Shown here: in pieces, positions 24,444-35,838 of the stretch | Position numbering within the stretch: position 1 is the first letter of the stretch | How the letters are laid out: every line of letters begins with the position of its first letter | Assembly: GCF_000820305.1 (NCBI RefSeq) | Contig: NZ_CDBH01000049.1 | Location: 55,708-119,707, forward strand | Origin: Aeromonas dhakensis | Lineage (GTDB): Bacteria; Pseudomonadota; Gammaproteobacteria; Enterobacterales; Aeromonadaceae | DNA length: 64,000 nt | Direction: 5' to 3' | The notes under the pieces: model-generated | Seen by the model: only the letters and a program-made list of their open reading frames with translations | What the model was told of the DNA's origin: nothing | Databases searched by the model: none | Translations under genes and position numbers: made by a program

Positions 24444-25427
24444 ATGAGCCAAGAACAACTGGTAATGCAGGATGCAGAGTTAGAGTTCGACGAAGAGCTG
24501 GAGAGTCAGGAAGAAGAAGAGATACAGGAAGTTGCGGCCGAGGCCGAAGAGACGATTTCCGATGAGCTGATGGCACCTGAACTGAACAAGGTGATGGATG
24601 CCACCCAGCTCTATCTCGGGGAGATTGGTTTCTCCCCCCTGCTCACGGCCGAAGAGGAAGTCTATTATGCTCGCCGTGCCTTGCGGGGCGACAAAGCCGC
24701 CCGCAAGCGCATGATCGAGTCCAACCTGCGACTGGTGGTCAAGATCGCCCGTCGTTACAACAACCGCGGCCTGGTGCTGCTGGATCTCATCGAAGAGGGC
24801 AACCTCGGTCTCATCCGCGCGGTCGAAAAATTCGATCCGGAGCGCGGCTTCCGCTTCTCCACCTATGCCACCTGGTGGATCCGCCAGACCATAGAGCGGG
24901 CCATCATGAACCAGACCCGTACCATTCGTCTGCCCATTCATGTGGTCAAGGAGTTAAACGTTTACCTGCGCACCGCGCGCGAACTCTCTCATCGTCTCGA
25001 TCATGAACCGACCGCCGAGGACATTGCCCAGGCGCTCGATCGCTCGGTGGACGATGTGAACCGCATGCTCAAGCTCAACGAGAAGATCACCTCGGTCGAT
25101 ACCCCGATTGGTGGCGATCGCGACAAGGCGCTGCTGGATGTGCTCTCTGATGAGCGCGGCATGGGCCCGGAGCTGGAGTCCCAGGATGACGACATGCGCG
25201 CCAGCATAGTGCACTGGCTGGAAGAGCTGAATCCCAAGCAGCGTGAGGTGCTGGCCCGTCGCTTCGGTCTGCTCGGCTATGAGCCGGCGACCCTGGAGGA
25301 CGTGGGGGCCGAGATTGGCCTGACCCGGGAGCGGGTGCGCCAGATCCAGGTGGAGGGGCTGCGCCGTCTACGGGAGATCCTGCTGGGGCAGGGGCTCTCC
25401 ATCGAGGCGCTGTTTCGTACCAACTAA
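24444..25427 (+). CDS. rpoS: RNA polymerase sigma factor RpoS
   Basis: This 327-residue sigma factor directs stationary-phase and stress transcription. The order is an acidic N-terminus, region 1.2 ([20 protein letters not shown]), region 2 ([41 protein letters not shown]), region 3 and region 4 ([21 protein letters not shown]). The [11 protein letters not shown] block separates it from RpoD. An SD-like AGGGAGA lies 8 bases before the ATG. Expression in relatives is controlled by promoters within nlpD and by mRNA leader structure; no leader pairing was tested here. Confidence 0.97.
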   Translation: MSQEQLVMQDAELEFDEELESQEEEEIQEVAAEAEETISDELMAPELNKVMDATQLYLGEIGFSPLLTAEEEVYYARRALRGDKAARKRMIESNLRLVVKIARRYNNRGLVLLDLIEEGNLGLIRAVEKFDPERGFRFSTYATWWIRQTIERAIMNQTRTIRLPIHVVKELNVYLRTARELSHRLDHEPTAEDIAQALDRSVDDVNRMLKLNEKITSVDTPIGGDRDKALLDVLSDERGMGPELESQDDDMRASIVHWLEELNPKQREVLARRFGLLGYEPATLEDVGAEIGLTRERVRQIQVEGLRRLREILLGQGLSIEALFRTN

Positions 25428-25464
25428 TTGCAGCGAGTGAGCGAAGATGCTTACCAGGCAAAAC

Positions 25465-25490
25465 AAAAAGGGGCCCAAGGCCCCTTTTTC
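25465..25490. terminator. Bidirectional terminator between rpoS and tsaD
   Basis: Arms AAAAAGGGGCC and GGCCCCTTTTT enclose a three-base loop. The A-run and T-run allow termination of both the rpoS transcript and the convergent tsaD transcript. Confidence 0.9.
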
Positions 25491-25511
25491 ATGTCGGCGG
25501 GATCCTCAGGA

Positions 25512-26525
25512 TCAAACCGGATCCAGAGTATCCAGCGGCCAGCGCGGCACGGCTTTCACGGCCAGCGGCTCGAACACGCCCGCTTTCAGGCGCTGCATGC
25601 CGGCATAGGCGATCATGGCGCCATTGTCGGTGCAATATTCGGTACGCGGATAGAAGACTTCCCCCTTGAGGCTCTCCATCAGCTCGGCCAGCTGGGCGCG
25701 CAGGTGACGGTTGGCGCTGACGCCGCCGGCGACCACCAGGCGATTGAGGCCGGTCTCCTTCAGGGCGCGGCGACACTTGATGGCCAGCGTATCGACCACC
25801 GCATCCTCAAACGCCCGGGCGATGTCGGCACGGGTCTGCTCGTCGTCGCCATTGGCGGAGATGGTGTTGGCGGCAAAGGTCTTGAGGCCGGAGAAGCTCA
25901 TGTCGAGCCCAGGGCGGTCGGTCATGGGACGCGGGAAGGTGAAGCGGCCCTTGAGGCCTTTCTCAGCCAAGCGGGAGAGCAGCGGACCACCAGGATAGTC
26001 CAGACCCATCAACTTGGCGGTCTTGTCGAACGCCTCGCCGGCGGCATCGTCGATGGATTCCCCGAGCAGCTGATAGCTGCCGATGCCATCGACCCTGACC
26101 AGCATGGAGTGGCCGCCGGAGACCAAGAGCGCCACAAAGGGGAACTCGGGGGCCTTCTCTTCCAGCATGGGCGCCAGCAGGTGGCCTTCCATGTGGTGCA
26201 CGGCGATGGCCGGCTTGTTCCATGCCATGGCCAGTGAGCGGCCAATGGTGGCCCCCACCAGAATGGCGCCAACCAGACCCGGGCCCGCGGTATAGGCGAT
26301 GCCGTCGATGTCATCCTTGCCCAGTCCGGCCTCTTGCAACGCCGCCTGGATCAAGGGGATCGTTTTGCGCACATGGTCCCGGCTGGCCAGCTCGGGAACG
26401 ACGCCGCCGTAGTCCGCATGCAGCTTGACCTGGCTGTATAACTGATGGGAAAGGATCCCTTTTTGATCGTCGAAGATCGCGATCCCGGTTTCGTCACAGG
26501 ATGTCTCTATGCCCAATACACGCAT
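25512..26525 (-). CDS. tsaD: tRNA N6-threonylcarbamoyladenosine transferase TsaD
   Basis: This 337-residue enzyme transfers the threonylcarbamoyl group to A37 of ANN-decoding tRNAs, together with TsaB and TsaE. It begins [14 protein letters not shown] and has the metal-binding [13 protein letters not shown], the nucleotide block [11 protein letters not shown] and [23 protein letters not shown], all standard for TsaD/Kae1. It is divergent from rpsU, which is the common gammaproteobacterial layout. Confidence 0.97.
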   Translation of the reverse strand: MRVLGIETSCDETGIAIFDDQKGILSHQLYSQVKLHADYGGVVPELASRDHVRKTIPLIQAALQEAGLGKDDIDGIAYTAGPGLVGAILVGATIGRSLAMAWNKPAIAVHHMEGHLLAPMLEEKAPEFPFVALLVSGGHSMLVRVDGIGSYQLLGESIDDAAGEAFDKTAKLMGLDYPGGPLLSRLAEKGLKGRFTFPRPMTDRPGLDMSFSGLKTFAANTISANGDDEQTRADIARAFEDAVVDTLAIKCRRALKETGLNRLVVAGGVSANRHLRAQLAELMESLKGEVFYPRTEYCTDNGAMIAYAGMQRLKAGVFEPLAVKAVPRWPLDTLDPV

Positions 26526-26604
26526 TGCTAAAAAATTTCACTGCTAAAATGAGACGGCTATGGTAACCTTCGCGGGTTTTTTAAACCAGAGCGATCTCTG
26601 CGGG

Positions 26605-26634
26605 TTTACTTTCATTCCCTGTCCAGAGTATAAT
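26605..26634 (+). promoter_or_regulatory. Promoter of the rpsU-dnaG-rpoD operon
   Basis: A consensus -10 TATAAT at 26629-26634 is preceded by TTTACT/TTACTT at 17-18 bases spacing. It lies about 70 bases before rpsU. A small inverted repeat CAGAG-CGAT-CTCTG (26587-26600) is just upstream; no LexA box is evident. Confidence 0.65.
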
Positions 26635-26692
26635 TTCGCACCATTTTAAGACATGCTGATCGATTGAAGGTCAGCTAACAATTTATCACTGA

Positions 26693-26920
<228 letters not shown>

Positions 26921-26935
26921 TCAAGGGATCATGCC

Positions 26936-27379
26936 GTGTCTCTGAAGGATCAACTCAAGGATCAGCAAAAGCTCGCCATGCTTGCCAAAGACAAGCAGCG
27001 GTTGGGCGCGATCCGTCTGTTGATGGCTGAAATCAAGCAGCGTGAAGTTGACACCCGTGTCGAGCTCGATGATCAGGATATCCTCGCTGTGGTGACCAAG
27101 ATGGTCAAACAGCGCCGTGATTCCATCAGTCAATTCGAGGCCGCCGGTCGCCAGGATCTCGCCGACAAAGAGTCTGCCGAGATCGTTGTGCTGCAGGAAT
27201 TCCTGCCGCAACAGCTGACCGCAGCCGAGATTGCCGCACTGATTGAGCAAGCCATCGCTGAAAGTGGTGCTGCCGTCATGGCTGACATGGGCAAAGTCAT
27301 GGCTGTCTTGAAGCCGAAAATTCAGGGGCGTGCCGATGTTGGCGCCGTCAGTGCGCAGGTGAAAACCCGCTTGGCGTAA
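26936..27379 (+). CDS. yqeY: YqeY-like GatB/YqeY domain protein
   Basis: This 147-residue protein matches the GatB/YqeY family, which shares the tail domain of the amidotransferase GatB that contacts tRNA. Blocks are LAMLAKDKQRLGAIRLLMAEIKQ (split: residues 12-34), LDDQDILAVVTKMVKQRRDS and VLQEFLPQQLT. Its own function is not established. The start is a GTG 16 bases after the rpsU stop. Its place between rpsU and dnaG is common in Vibrio- and Aeromonas-like genomes. Confidence 0.9.
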   Translation: MSLKDQLKDQQKLAMLAKDKQRLGAIRLLMAEIKQREVDTRVELDDQDILAVVTKMVKQRRDSISQFEAAGRQDLADKESAEIVVLQEFLPQQLTAAEIAALIEQAIAESGAAVMADMGKVMAVLKPKIQGRADVGAVSAQVKTRLA

Positions 27380-27405
27380 CAGGCAACTCTCTTGTTTGGT
27401 CAAAG

Positions 27406-27439
27406 AAGCCGTGCTTCCCTGGGAATGCGCGGCTTTTTT
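27406..27439 (+). terminator. Partial terminator between yqeY and dnaG
   Basis: Imperfect arms AAGCCGTGCTTCCC and GGGAATGCGCGGCTT are followed by TTTTT. In E. coli a leaky terminator at the equivalent place lowers dnaG expression relative to rpsU, and this hairpin could do the same. Confidence 0.65.
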
Positions 27440-27467
27440 ATTTTCTACGCAATGAAACAGGACGGTT

Positions 27468-29255
27468 ATGGCAGGCAGGATCCCACAATCCTTTATCGAT
27501 GATCTGCTGGTACGCACAGACATTGTCGAGTTGATCGACTCCCGTGTGCGACTGAAGAAAGCCGGTAAGAACTACCAGGCTTGCTGCCCTTTTCATAACG
27601 AAAAAAGCCCCTCGTTTACCGTCAGTCAGGAGAAGCAGTTCTATCACTGCTTTGGTTGCGGCGCTCACGGCAATGCCATCGGCTTTGTCATGGAGTATGA
27701 CGGGCTCGAATTTCCCGATGCCATTGAAGAACTTGCCAGCCTGCACGGCATGCAGGTCCCCCGTGAGCAAACAACAGGTGGGGCTAGCAGCAGCCAACCA
27801 GCGGTCAGCAAGGATCTGTTCGAGCTGATGAACCAGATTGCCCGTTTCTACGAGAGCAATCTCAAGAACGCGCCGCAGGCGGTGGAATACCTGAAGGGGC
27901 GCGGTCTGACCGGTGAAGTGGTCAAGCGATTCAACATTGGGTATGCCCCTGCCGATTGGGATCAGGTGCGTCGGCGCTTTGGCGCCAGCCGGGAGCACGA
28001 GCAGTTGCTCATCTCGGGCGGCATGCTGATCACTCGTGACAGCGGGCCCGGCAGCTATGATCGCTTTCGAGATCGCATCATGTTCCCGATCCGTGACAAG
28101 CGTGGCCGGGTCATCGGTTTCGGTGGCCGGGTGCTGGGGGAGGGGACGCCCAAGTATCTGAACTCGCCGGAAACACCCATCTTCCACAAAGGGCGGGAGT
28201 TGTTCGGCCTTTATGAGGTCAAACAGGCACACAAGGATCCGCGCCGGATCCTGGTGGTGGAAGGCTATATGGATGTGGTGGCGCTTGGCCAGTACGACAT
28301 CGATTATGCGGTGGCTGCGCTGGGAACCGCGACCACCAGCGACCATATCCATACCCTGTTTCGCACCACGGCCGAGGTGGTCTGCTGCTACGACGGCGAT
28401 AACGCCGGCCGTGAGGCGGCCTGGCGGGCATTGGATAACGCGCTGTCCCATCTGCAGGATGGCCGTGAACTCAAGTTCGTGTTTCTGCCGGATGGGGAGG
28501 ATCCCGATTCCCTGGTGCGCCAGATCGGCAAGGAGGGGTTCGAAGCGCTGCTCGACCAGGCTCAGCCGTTTGCCGATTTCATGTTCGAACGTCTCGGGCG
28601 CGATGCGGCTCTTTCCGGTGAGGCCGGCAAGTTCGAAGTGGCCAACAAGGCCGCGGATCTGATCCGCCGGGTGCCGGAAGGTTTTACCCGCGAGGGGTTG
28701 ATCACCCGGCTCTCCAGCATGATGCGCTGGGGCGAAAACAAGCAGCGGATCGCCGAACTTTTTGCCCGCAACAGTCAGCCGAAGGCCGAGGTGAGCAAGC
28801 CCAAGGCGGCCAAGCTGACACCACTGCGCCGGGCATTGGCATTGATGGTGCAATATCCGGCGATCACCGCCGAGCTGCCGGCCATGCCTGAGCTGGCTGG
28901 CCTGCGTCTGCAGGGGATCCAGTTCCTGCTGCAACTGCATCAGCAGATCCTGACTCAGCCCGGGGTGACAACGGGTATCCTGCTGGAACACTGGCGCGGT
29001 ACCAAAGAGGGAGAGATCCTGGCCCAGCTGGCGATGCACGATCTGTTTGAAGAGGTAAAGCTCGACCAGGAACCCGATATTCTGGGAGAATTGCAGGATA
29101 CTTTCGTCGGTTTCATCAACCTGTTCCTGAAGCAGCGCATCGAGGAATTGCAGGCCAAGGTGGCGCAGGAAGGGCTAAGCTCTGAGGAAACTCAGGAGCT
29201 GATGATGCTGATCAGAGAGGTGCAGATTGAGAAAAGAAATGAGAGTGGGGCTTGA
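27468..29255 (+). CDS. dnaG: DNA primase
   Basis: This 595-residue primase lays RNA primers at the replication fork. The N-terminal CHC2 zinc-binding domain shows CPFHNEKSPSFTVS with YHCFGCGAHGNAIGF (residues 40-65). The TOPRIM catalytic core has ILVVEGYMDVVAL near residue 262 and CYDGDNAGREAAWRA near residue 308. The C-terminal DnaB-interacting region follows. It is preceded by a leaky terminator and followed by another before rpoD, suggesting tuned expression inside the operon. Confidence 0.97.
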   Translation: MAGRIPQSFIDDLLVRTDIVELIDSRVRLKKAGKNYQACCPFHNEKSPSFTVSQEKQFYHCFGCGAHGNAIGFVMEYDGLEFPDAIEELASLHGMQVPREQTTGGASSSQPAVSKDLFELMNQIARFYESNLKNAPQAVEYLKGRGLTGEVVKRFNIGYAPADWDQVRRRFGASREHEQLLISGGMLITRDSGPGSYDRFRDRIMFPIRDKRGRVIGFGGRVLGEGTPKYLNSPETPIFHKGRELFGLYEVKQAHKDPRRILVVEGYMDVVALGQYDIDYAVAALGTATTSDHIHTLFRTTAEVVCCYDGDNAGREAAWRALDNALSHLQDGRELKFVFLPDGEDPDSLVRQIGKEGFEALLDQAQPFADFMFERLGRDAALSGEAGKFEVANKAADLIRRVPEGFTREGLITRLSSMMRWGENKQRIAELFARNSQPKAEVSKPKAAKLTPLRRALALMVQYPAITAELPAMPELAGLRLQGIQFLLQLHQQILTQPGVTTGILLEHWRGTKEGEILAQLAMHDLFEEVKLDQEPDILGELQDTFVGFINLFLKQRIEELQAKVAQEGLSSEETQELMMLIREVQIEKRNESGA

Positions 29256-29375
29256 TATTTGAGTGATTAACCCCAATATGAATACCGTTGCCCGAATGGA
29301 CGGGATTAAAAGCAAACATTTTATAACCGCCTGGCCCCGACAATACTGCGGGCAGGGGTTTCTCATGACCGACGC

Positions 29376-29406
29376 CGCAACCAGACATAGCATGTCTGGC
29401 GGTTTT
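29376..29406 (+). terminator. Hairpin between dnaG and rpoD
   Basis: Arms CCAGACAT and ATGTCTGG enclose AGC; flanking CCGC and a GCGG-like base add to the stem, followed by TTTTC. It lies in the 222-base dnaG-rpoD gap, which in E. coli is processed by RNase E. It could be a weak terminator or a processing site. Confidence 0.6.
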
Positions 29407-29477
29407 CTATTAGAATTGGCTATTTGCGCAGCAGCGCACTGTACGCGCAACCTAGCAACACCAACCGGATGAGTTCT

Positions 29478-31334
<1,857 letters not shown>

Positions 31335-31366
31335 TCCCGGACGTTCCAACCCGGAACAGCAGCCCA

Positions 31367-31395
31367 AAAGCCCCGCCATGCGGGGCTTTGTTTTA
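31367..31395 (+). terminator. Terminator after rpoD
   Basis: Arms AAAGCCCCGC and GCGGGGCTTT enclose CAT and are followed by GTTTTATT. It lies 33 bases after the rpoD stop. Confidence 0.85.
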
Positions 31396-31527
31396 TTCGT
31401 GGCGATGGGGCGCTGACGATGAACCACGGAACCGCTTGAATATGGATGAAATCTCGCCAAGTGGTTGATATGCCTATGGACTGGCTAACGGACATCCCCT
31501 ATAATCCACGCCGCAAAAGCACATTTC

Positions 31528-31604
31528 GGCCCCTTAGCTCAGTTGGTTAGAGCAGTCGACTCATAATCGATTGGTCGCCCGTTCAAGTCGGGCAGGGGCC
31601 ACCA
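31528..31604 (+). tRNA. ileX: tRNA-Ile2 (anticodon CAT, lysidine-modified type)
   Basis: The 77-base cloverleaf starts GGCCCCTTAGCTCAGTTGG and ends GGGGCC-A-CCA, with the CCA encoded. The anticodon CAT is at 31562-31564 in the loop CTCATAA. The acceptor stem GGCCCCT and the whole sequence closely follow E. coli ileX rather than elongator or initiator tRNA-Met. The C34 is expected to be changed to lysidine by TilS so the tRNA reads ATA. In E. coli an ileX gene is also near rpoD. Confidence 0.9.
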
Positions 31605-31612
31605 AATTCCAT

Positions 31613-31643
31613 AAAAAGGCCGCTCATCATGAGCGGCCTTTTT
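31613..31643. terminator. Terminator after the tRNA gene
   Basis: Arms AAAAAGGCCGCTCAT and ATGAGCGGCCTTTTT form a strong hairpin 9 bases after the tRNA. The A- and T-runs would also serve the convergent cytochrome b561 gene. Confidence 0.88.
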
Positions 31644-31671
31644 GCTTTCTGGCATTTCGCCTCAAACAGGG

Positions 31672-32235
31672 TCAGGAGCCCTGATCCTGCTGGATGGGGG
31701 CCTGCTTGGGGGCGCCCGGGCGTCGGGCGGGCAACATGCGCCTCACCAGATTGCTGCGCTGGCGCCAGGAGGTGAACAGGATGGCCAGCAGGTGCAGCGC
31801 TATCATCCCCTGCAGGGCCCAGGTGCACCAGACATGCCAGTCGTCAGCTCCCAGTTCGAACCCCATCTCGGTATTCTGGAACCAGCCGGTGCCGGCGGTG
31901 GCCAGGATCAGCAGCCAGAGCGTCCATATCGCCAGCTTGCCGCTGCCGTGGTGGCCGGGAGCCGGTGGCGTGCGCTCGCGCAGCTCCACCGCTTGCTGGC
32001 GAAAATCTTCCCGGCTTGGGATGAGGGCTCGCAACCGGGCATGACCCCTGGCAAACGAGAGCCCCCACGCCAGGCGCAGGCTGATCAGGGCGATGGCCAG
32101 GTAACCCAGCCGCTCGTGCCACTCCTCGCCCGCCTCGTTGAGCCAGAGGTTGCCGATACAGATGGCCGCCACACCCCAGTGGGTGAGGCGGACCAGACTA
32201 TCCCAATGGAAGGGATCAGCCTTTTTGTTTGGCAT
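31672..32235 (-). CDS. Cytochrome b561-family membrane protein
   Basis: This 187-residue inner-membrane protein matches the Ni-hydrogenase-type/bacterial cytochrome b561 family. Four hydrophobic segments are visible (residues 19-33, 41-60, 100-118, 135-157) with likely heme histidines in RLTHWG, EEWHERLGY, and in the last segment QGMIALHLLAIL. Such proteins pass electrons between quinones and c- or b-type partners. Its start overlaps the end of the upstream cytochrome b562 gene by 20 bases, so the two are probably made together and may exchange electrons. Confidence 0.85.
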   Translation of the reverse strand: MPNKKADPFHWDSLVRLTHWGVAAICIGNLWLNEAGEEWHERLGYLAIALISLRLAWGLSFARGHARLRALIPSREDFRQQAVELRERTPPAPGHHGSGKLAIWTLWLLILATAGTGWFQNTEMGFELGADDWHVWCTWALQGMIALHLLAILFTSWRQRSNLVRRMLPARRPGAPKQAPIQQDQGS

Positions 32236-32590
32236 ATTTGTGGTACTCCTTCTTCAGGTCGTTGACCTTGGCCAGGTGCTCGCGCGCCTTGGCTTCGTCA
32301 CCCGCCTTGAGAGCCGCCAGGCTGGCGTCCAGTTCGGTCTGCACTTCGTTCATGCCTTCCAGGAACTTCTCTTTCTTGGCGGCCGGCATGTTCTTCTGCT
32401 TGGCGATGTCGAACTGCGCCTTCATCTCGTTGATGTACTTCTCCATGGTGGCGGCATCCTCGGCCTTGACCGCCTGCTTGTAGTTGAAGCCGATCTTCTT
32501 CATCGGCTGCTCCAGCTCACCGGCCATGGCGGGCAGGGTCATCAGGCCAAACATCAGGGGCAGCAACAGGGGGCGTACAGTTTTCAACAT
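32216..32590 (-). CDS. Periplasmic cytochrome b562-family protein
   Basis: This 124-residue protein has a signal peptide (LLLPLMFGLMTLPAMAG) and a four-helix cytochrome b562-like body. In the mature protein a methionine sits at about position 7 (GELEQPMKKIG) and a histidine near the C-terminus (LKKEYHKYAK), as in the Met/His heme ligation of E. coli CybC. Sequence similarity is otherwise low, so heme binding is inferred. It is the first gene of a pair with a b561-type membrane cytochrome. Confidence 0.8.
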   Translation of the reverse strand: MLKTVRPLLLPLMFGLMTLPAMAGELEQPMKKIGFNYKQAVKAEDAATMEKYINEMKAQFDIAKQKNMPAAKKEKFLEGMNEVQTELDASLAALKAGDEAKAREHLAKVNDLKKEYHKYAKQKG

Positions 32591-32818
32591 GGGATTTCCT
32601 TATTTAAACGACATGCTTATCGATTCTATGTGGCTTCTTATGAACCCTTATCTGGATTCATTACAGGCATGATGCCATGACAGTACGTGAACTGTTTGTG
32701 AATATTGCTGTTTTTTGTCACAAAGGGTAACAGGGAGGGGGGAGATGCAAGGAGGATGTTGAGCCAATCGAACCATGCCATATGGACCATGCTGCCAGGC
32801 TGGCCGAGGGCAAGCTAA

Positions 32819-32843
32819 AGAGAGGGCCCTTGCGGGCCCTGTT
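32819..32843 (-). terminator. Terminator after purD
   Basis: Read on the minus strand, arms AGGGCCC and GGGCCCT enclose GCAA and are followed by CTCTTT. The T-run is short. Confidence 0.6.
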
Positions 32844-32845
32844 CA

Positions 32846-34135
32846 TTACTGCTGCTGTTCACGCTCGATGGCGCGCCAGCCGATGTCGTTGCGGTAGAAG
32901 ACGCCGTCCCACTTGATGCGCCCTGCTAGCTGATAGGCCCGCTGCTGCGCCTCGGCGACCGTGTGGCCGAGGGCCGTGGCACACAGTACGCGCCCCCCGG
33001 CGGTGACCACGGTATCGCCTTCCATGCGGGAGCCGGCGTGGAATACCTTCTCGCCGCTTGCCTCTTCCACCGGCAGGCCGCTGATGGGCTTGCCCTGCTG
33101 GTAGTCGCCGGGATAACCGCCGGCGGCCAGCACCACGCCAATGGCGACGCGGGTGTCATAGATGGCCTCGACCTGATCCAGCTTGCCGGCACAGGCCGCC
33201 AGGCAGAGCTCCACCAGATCGGAGCGCATGCGCAGCATGATGGGCTGGGTTTCGGGATCGCCGAAGCGGCAGTTGAACTCGATCACCTTGGGGTTACCCT
33301 GGCCATCGATCATCAGACCGGCGTAGAGGAAACCGGTGTAGACGTTGCCTTCGGCTGCCATGCCACGCACCGTCGGCATGATCACCCGCTCCATCACCTT
33401 GCGATGCACCTCGTCGGTGACCACGGGGGCGGGGGAGTAAGCCCCCATGCCGCCGGTGTTGAGGCCGGTATCGCCATCGCCCACCCGCTTGTGGTCCTGA
33501 CTGGTGGCCATCGGCAGCACGTGCTCTCCGTCCACCATGACGATGAAGCTCGCCTCTTCCCCCTCGAGGAACTCCTCGATCACCACCCGGGCCCCGGCGT
33601 CACCAAAGGCGTTGCCGGAGAGCATGTCGCGCACCGCCTCTTCGGCCTCGCTCAGGGTCATGGCAACGATGACCCCCTTGCCGGCGGCCAGGCCGTCAGC
33701 CTTGATGACGATGGGCGCGCCCTTCTCGCGCAGGTAGGCCAGGGCCGGCTCCACCTCGGTGAAGTTCTGGTACTCGGCGGTCGGGATGGCGTGACGGGCC
33801 AGAAAATCCTTGGCAAAGGCCTTGGAGCCCTCCAGCTGGGCGGCGGCGGCGGTCGGGCCGAAGATGGCCAGCCCCTCGGCGCGGAACGCATCGACCACCC
33901 CTTTCACCAGCGGTGCTTCCGGCCCGACGATGGTCAGACCGATGCGCTGCTCCTTGGCAAACGCCAGCAGGGCCGGGATGTCGGTAGCCGAGATGGCCAC
34001 GTTCTCGATGCTCCCTTCGTGGGCGGTGCCGGCATTGCCGGGGGCGACGAAGACCCGGGTCACCAGGGGAGATTGCTTGGCCTTCCAGGCCAGGGCGTGT
34101 TCACGGCCGCCGTTGCCAATGATCAGTACTTTCAT
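32846..34135 (-). CDS. purD: Phosphoribosylamine-glycine ligase
   Basis: This 429-residue ATP-grasp enzyme makes glycinamide ribonucleotide, the second step of purine synthesis. It starts MKVLIIGNGGREHALAWKA and has the ATP-grasp blocks PIVIKADGLAAGKGVIVA, EEFLEGEEASFIVMVDGE and VIEFNCRFGDPETQ. It follows purH on the same strand by 110 bases with a hairpin between, the purHD arrangement of gammaproteobacteria. Confidence 0.97.
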   Translation of the reverse strand: MKVLIIGNGGREHALAWKAKQSPLVTRVFVAPGNAGTAHEGSIENVAISATDIPALLAFAKEQRIGLTIVGPEAPLVKGVVDAFRAEGLAIFGPTAAAAQLEGSKAFAKDFLARHAIPTAEYQNFTEVEPALAYLREKGAPIVIKADGLAAGKGVIVAMTLSEAEEAVRDMLSGNAFGDAGARVVIEEFLEGEEASFIVMVDGEHVLPMATSQDHKRVGDGDTGLNTGGMGAYSPAPVVTDEVHRKVMERVIMPTVRGMAAEGNVYTGFLYAGLMIDGQGNPKVIEFNCRFGDPETQPIMLRMRSDLVELCLAACAGKLDQVEAIYDTRVAIGVVLAAGGYPGDYQQGKPISGLPVEEASGEKVFHAGSRMEGDTVVTAGGRVLCATALGHTVAEAQQRAYQLAGRIKWDGVFYRNDIGWRAIEREQQQ

Positions 34136-34218
34136 CGTATCGCTCGCTTCTATTCGTGGTCACGGGCGGGCCTGGGGCCTGCGCCGGTGAAAATAGCCAG
34201 GTGAAAAGAGACAACAAA

Positions 34219-34239
34219 AGGGCCGCCGGCGGCGGCCCT
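34219..34239 (-). terminator. Hairpin between purH and purD
   Basis: Arms AGGGCCGCC and GGCGGCCCT enclose GGC (plus-strand view). On the minus strand the stem is followed by TTTTGTTG, so partial termination between purH and purD is possible. Confidence 0.6.
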
Positions 34240-34245
34240 GATCCA

Positions 34246-35838
34246 TCAGTGACGGAAGTGGCGCATGTTGGTGAACAGCATGCACATGCCGTGTTCGTCG
34301 GCGGCGTCGATCACCTCCTGATCGCGCATCGAGCCACCGGGCTGGATGACGCAGGAGATGCCGGCGGCGGCCGCGGCGTCGATGCCATCGCGGAACGGGA
34401 AGAAGGCGTCGGAGGCCATGACGGAGCCCGCCACGGTCAGCCCTTCATCCTCGGCCTTGATGCCGGCAATCTTGGCCGAGTAGACGCGGCTCATCTGGCC
34501 GGCGCCGACGCCGATGGTCTGGCCGTCTTTGGCATAGACGATGGCGTTGGATTTGACGAACTTGGCCACTTTCCAGCAGAACAGCAGGTCGTTCAGTTCG
34601 GCCTCGGTGGGCTGGCGCTTGCTGACCACGGTCAGATCCCCCAGGGTCACCATGCCAAGGTCGCGCTCCTGCACCAGCAGGCCGCCGTTGACGCGCTTGA
34701 AGTCAAAGCCTTGTGCCGGCGCGGTCCATTGGCCGCACTCGAGCAGCCGCACGTTCTGCTTGGCGGCGACCGCGTCGCGAGCCTCCTGGCTCACGGTGGG
34801 GGCGATGATCACCTCGACGAACTGACGCTCGACGATGGCCTTGGCGGTGGCGCCATCCAGTTCACGGTTGAAGGCGATGATGCCGCCAAAGGCGGAGGTG
34901 GGGTCGGTTTGCCAGGCGCGCTCGTAGGCGCTCAGCAGGTCGCTGCCGATGGCCACGCCGCACGGGTTGGCGTGCTTGACGATGACGCAGGCCGGCTGGT
35001 CGAACTCCTTGACGCACTCCAGCGCCGCGTCTGTGTCGGCGATGTTGTTGTAGGAGAGGGCCTTGCCCTGCAGCTGGATGGCGCTTGCCACCGAGCCCGG
35101 TGCGGCCTGCTCTTCGGCATAGAAGGCGGCGGCCTGGTGGCTGTTCTCGCCGTAGCGCATGTCCTGCTTCTTGATGAACTGGCTGTTGAAGGTGCGCGGG
35201 AAGCAGGACTCCTCGTCACCTTCCTTGTTGTCACCGTAAGAGGGAACCATAGTGCCGAAGTAGTTGGCGATCATGCCGTCGTAGGCTGCGGTGTGTTCGA
35301 AGGCGGCGATGGCCAGATCGAAGCGGGTGGCCAGTTTCAGGCTGTTGCCGTTGCCATCCATCTCGCGGATGACGCGGTCATAGTCGGCAGCCTTGACCAC
35401 GATGGCCACATCTTTGTGGTTCTTGGCGGCGGAGCGAACCATGGTCGGCCCGCCGATGTCGATGTTCTCGACCGCATCGGCCAGGGTGCAATCGGGCTTG
35501 GCCACGGTGGCAGCGAAGGGATAGAGGTTGACCACGACCATGTCGATGGGGGAGATGTGGTGCTGAGCCATGATGGCGTCGTCTTGCTCGCGACGGCCGA
35601 GAATGCCGCCGTGGACCTTGGGATGCAGGGTCTTGACCCGGCCGTCCATCATCTCGGGGAATCCGGTGTAGTCGGAGACCTCGGTCACCGGCAGACCCGC
35701 CTCGGCCAGCAGCTTGGCGGTACCACCGGTGGAGAGCAGGGCCACGCCGCGCTCGTTGAGTGCCTTGGCAAATTCCACGATGCCAGTCTTGTCAGACACA
35801 CTCAGCAGTGCACGGCGAATGGGTCGAGCTTGTTCCAT
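34246..35838 (-). CDS. purH: Bifunctional AICAR transformylase/IMP cyclohydrolase
   Basis: This 530-residue enzyme performs the last two steps of IMP synthesis. The N-terminal cyclohydrolase domain shows [35 protein letters not shown] and [15 protein letters not shown]. The C-terminal transformylase domain has [30 protein letters not shown] and [12 protein letters not shown]. The ATG at 35838 matches the family N-terminus. Candidate PurR boxes lie about 240 bases upstream. Confidence 0.97.
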   Translation of the reverse strand: MEQARPIRRALLSVSDKTGIVEFAKALNERGVALLSTGGTAKLLAEAGLPVTEVSDYTGFPEMMDGRVKTLHPKVHGGILGRREQDDAIMAQHHISPIDMVVVNLYPFAATVAKPDCTLADAVENIDIGGPTMVRSAAKNHKDVAIVVKAADYDRVIREMDGNGNSLKLATRFDLAIAAFEHTAAYDGMIANYFGTMVPSYGDNKEGDEESCFPRTFNSQFIKKQDMRYGENSHQAAAFYAEEQAAPGSVASAIQLQGKALSYNNIADTDAALECVKEFDQPACVIVKHANPCGVAIGSDLLSAYERAWQTDPTSAFGGIIAFNRELDGATAKAIVERQFVEVIIAPTVSQEARDAVAAKQNVRLLECGQWTAPAQGFDFKRVNGGLLVQERDLGMVTLGDLTVVSKRQPTEAELNDLLFCWKVAKFVKSNAIVYAKDGQTIGVGAGQMSRVYSAKIAGIKAEDEGLTVAGSVMASDAFFPFRDGIDAAAAAGISCVIQPGGSMRDQEVIDAADEHGMCMLFTNMRHFRH

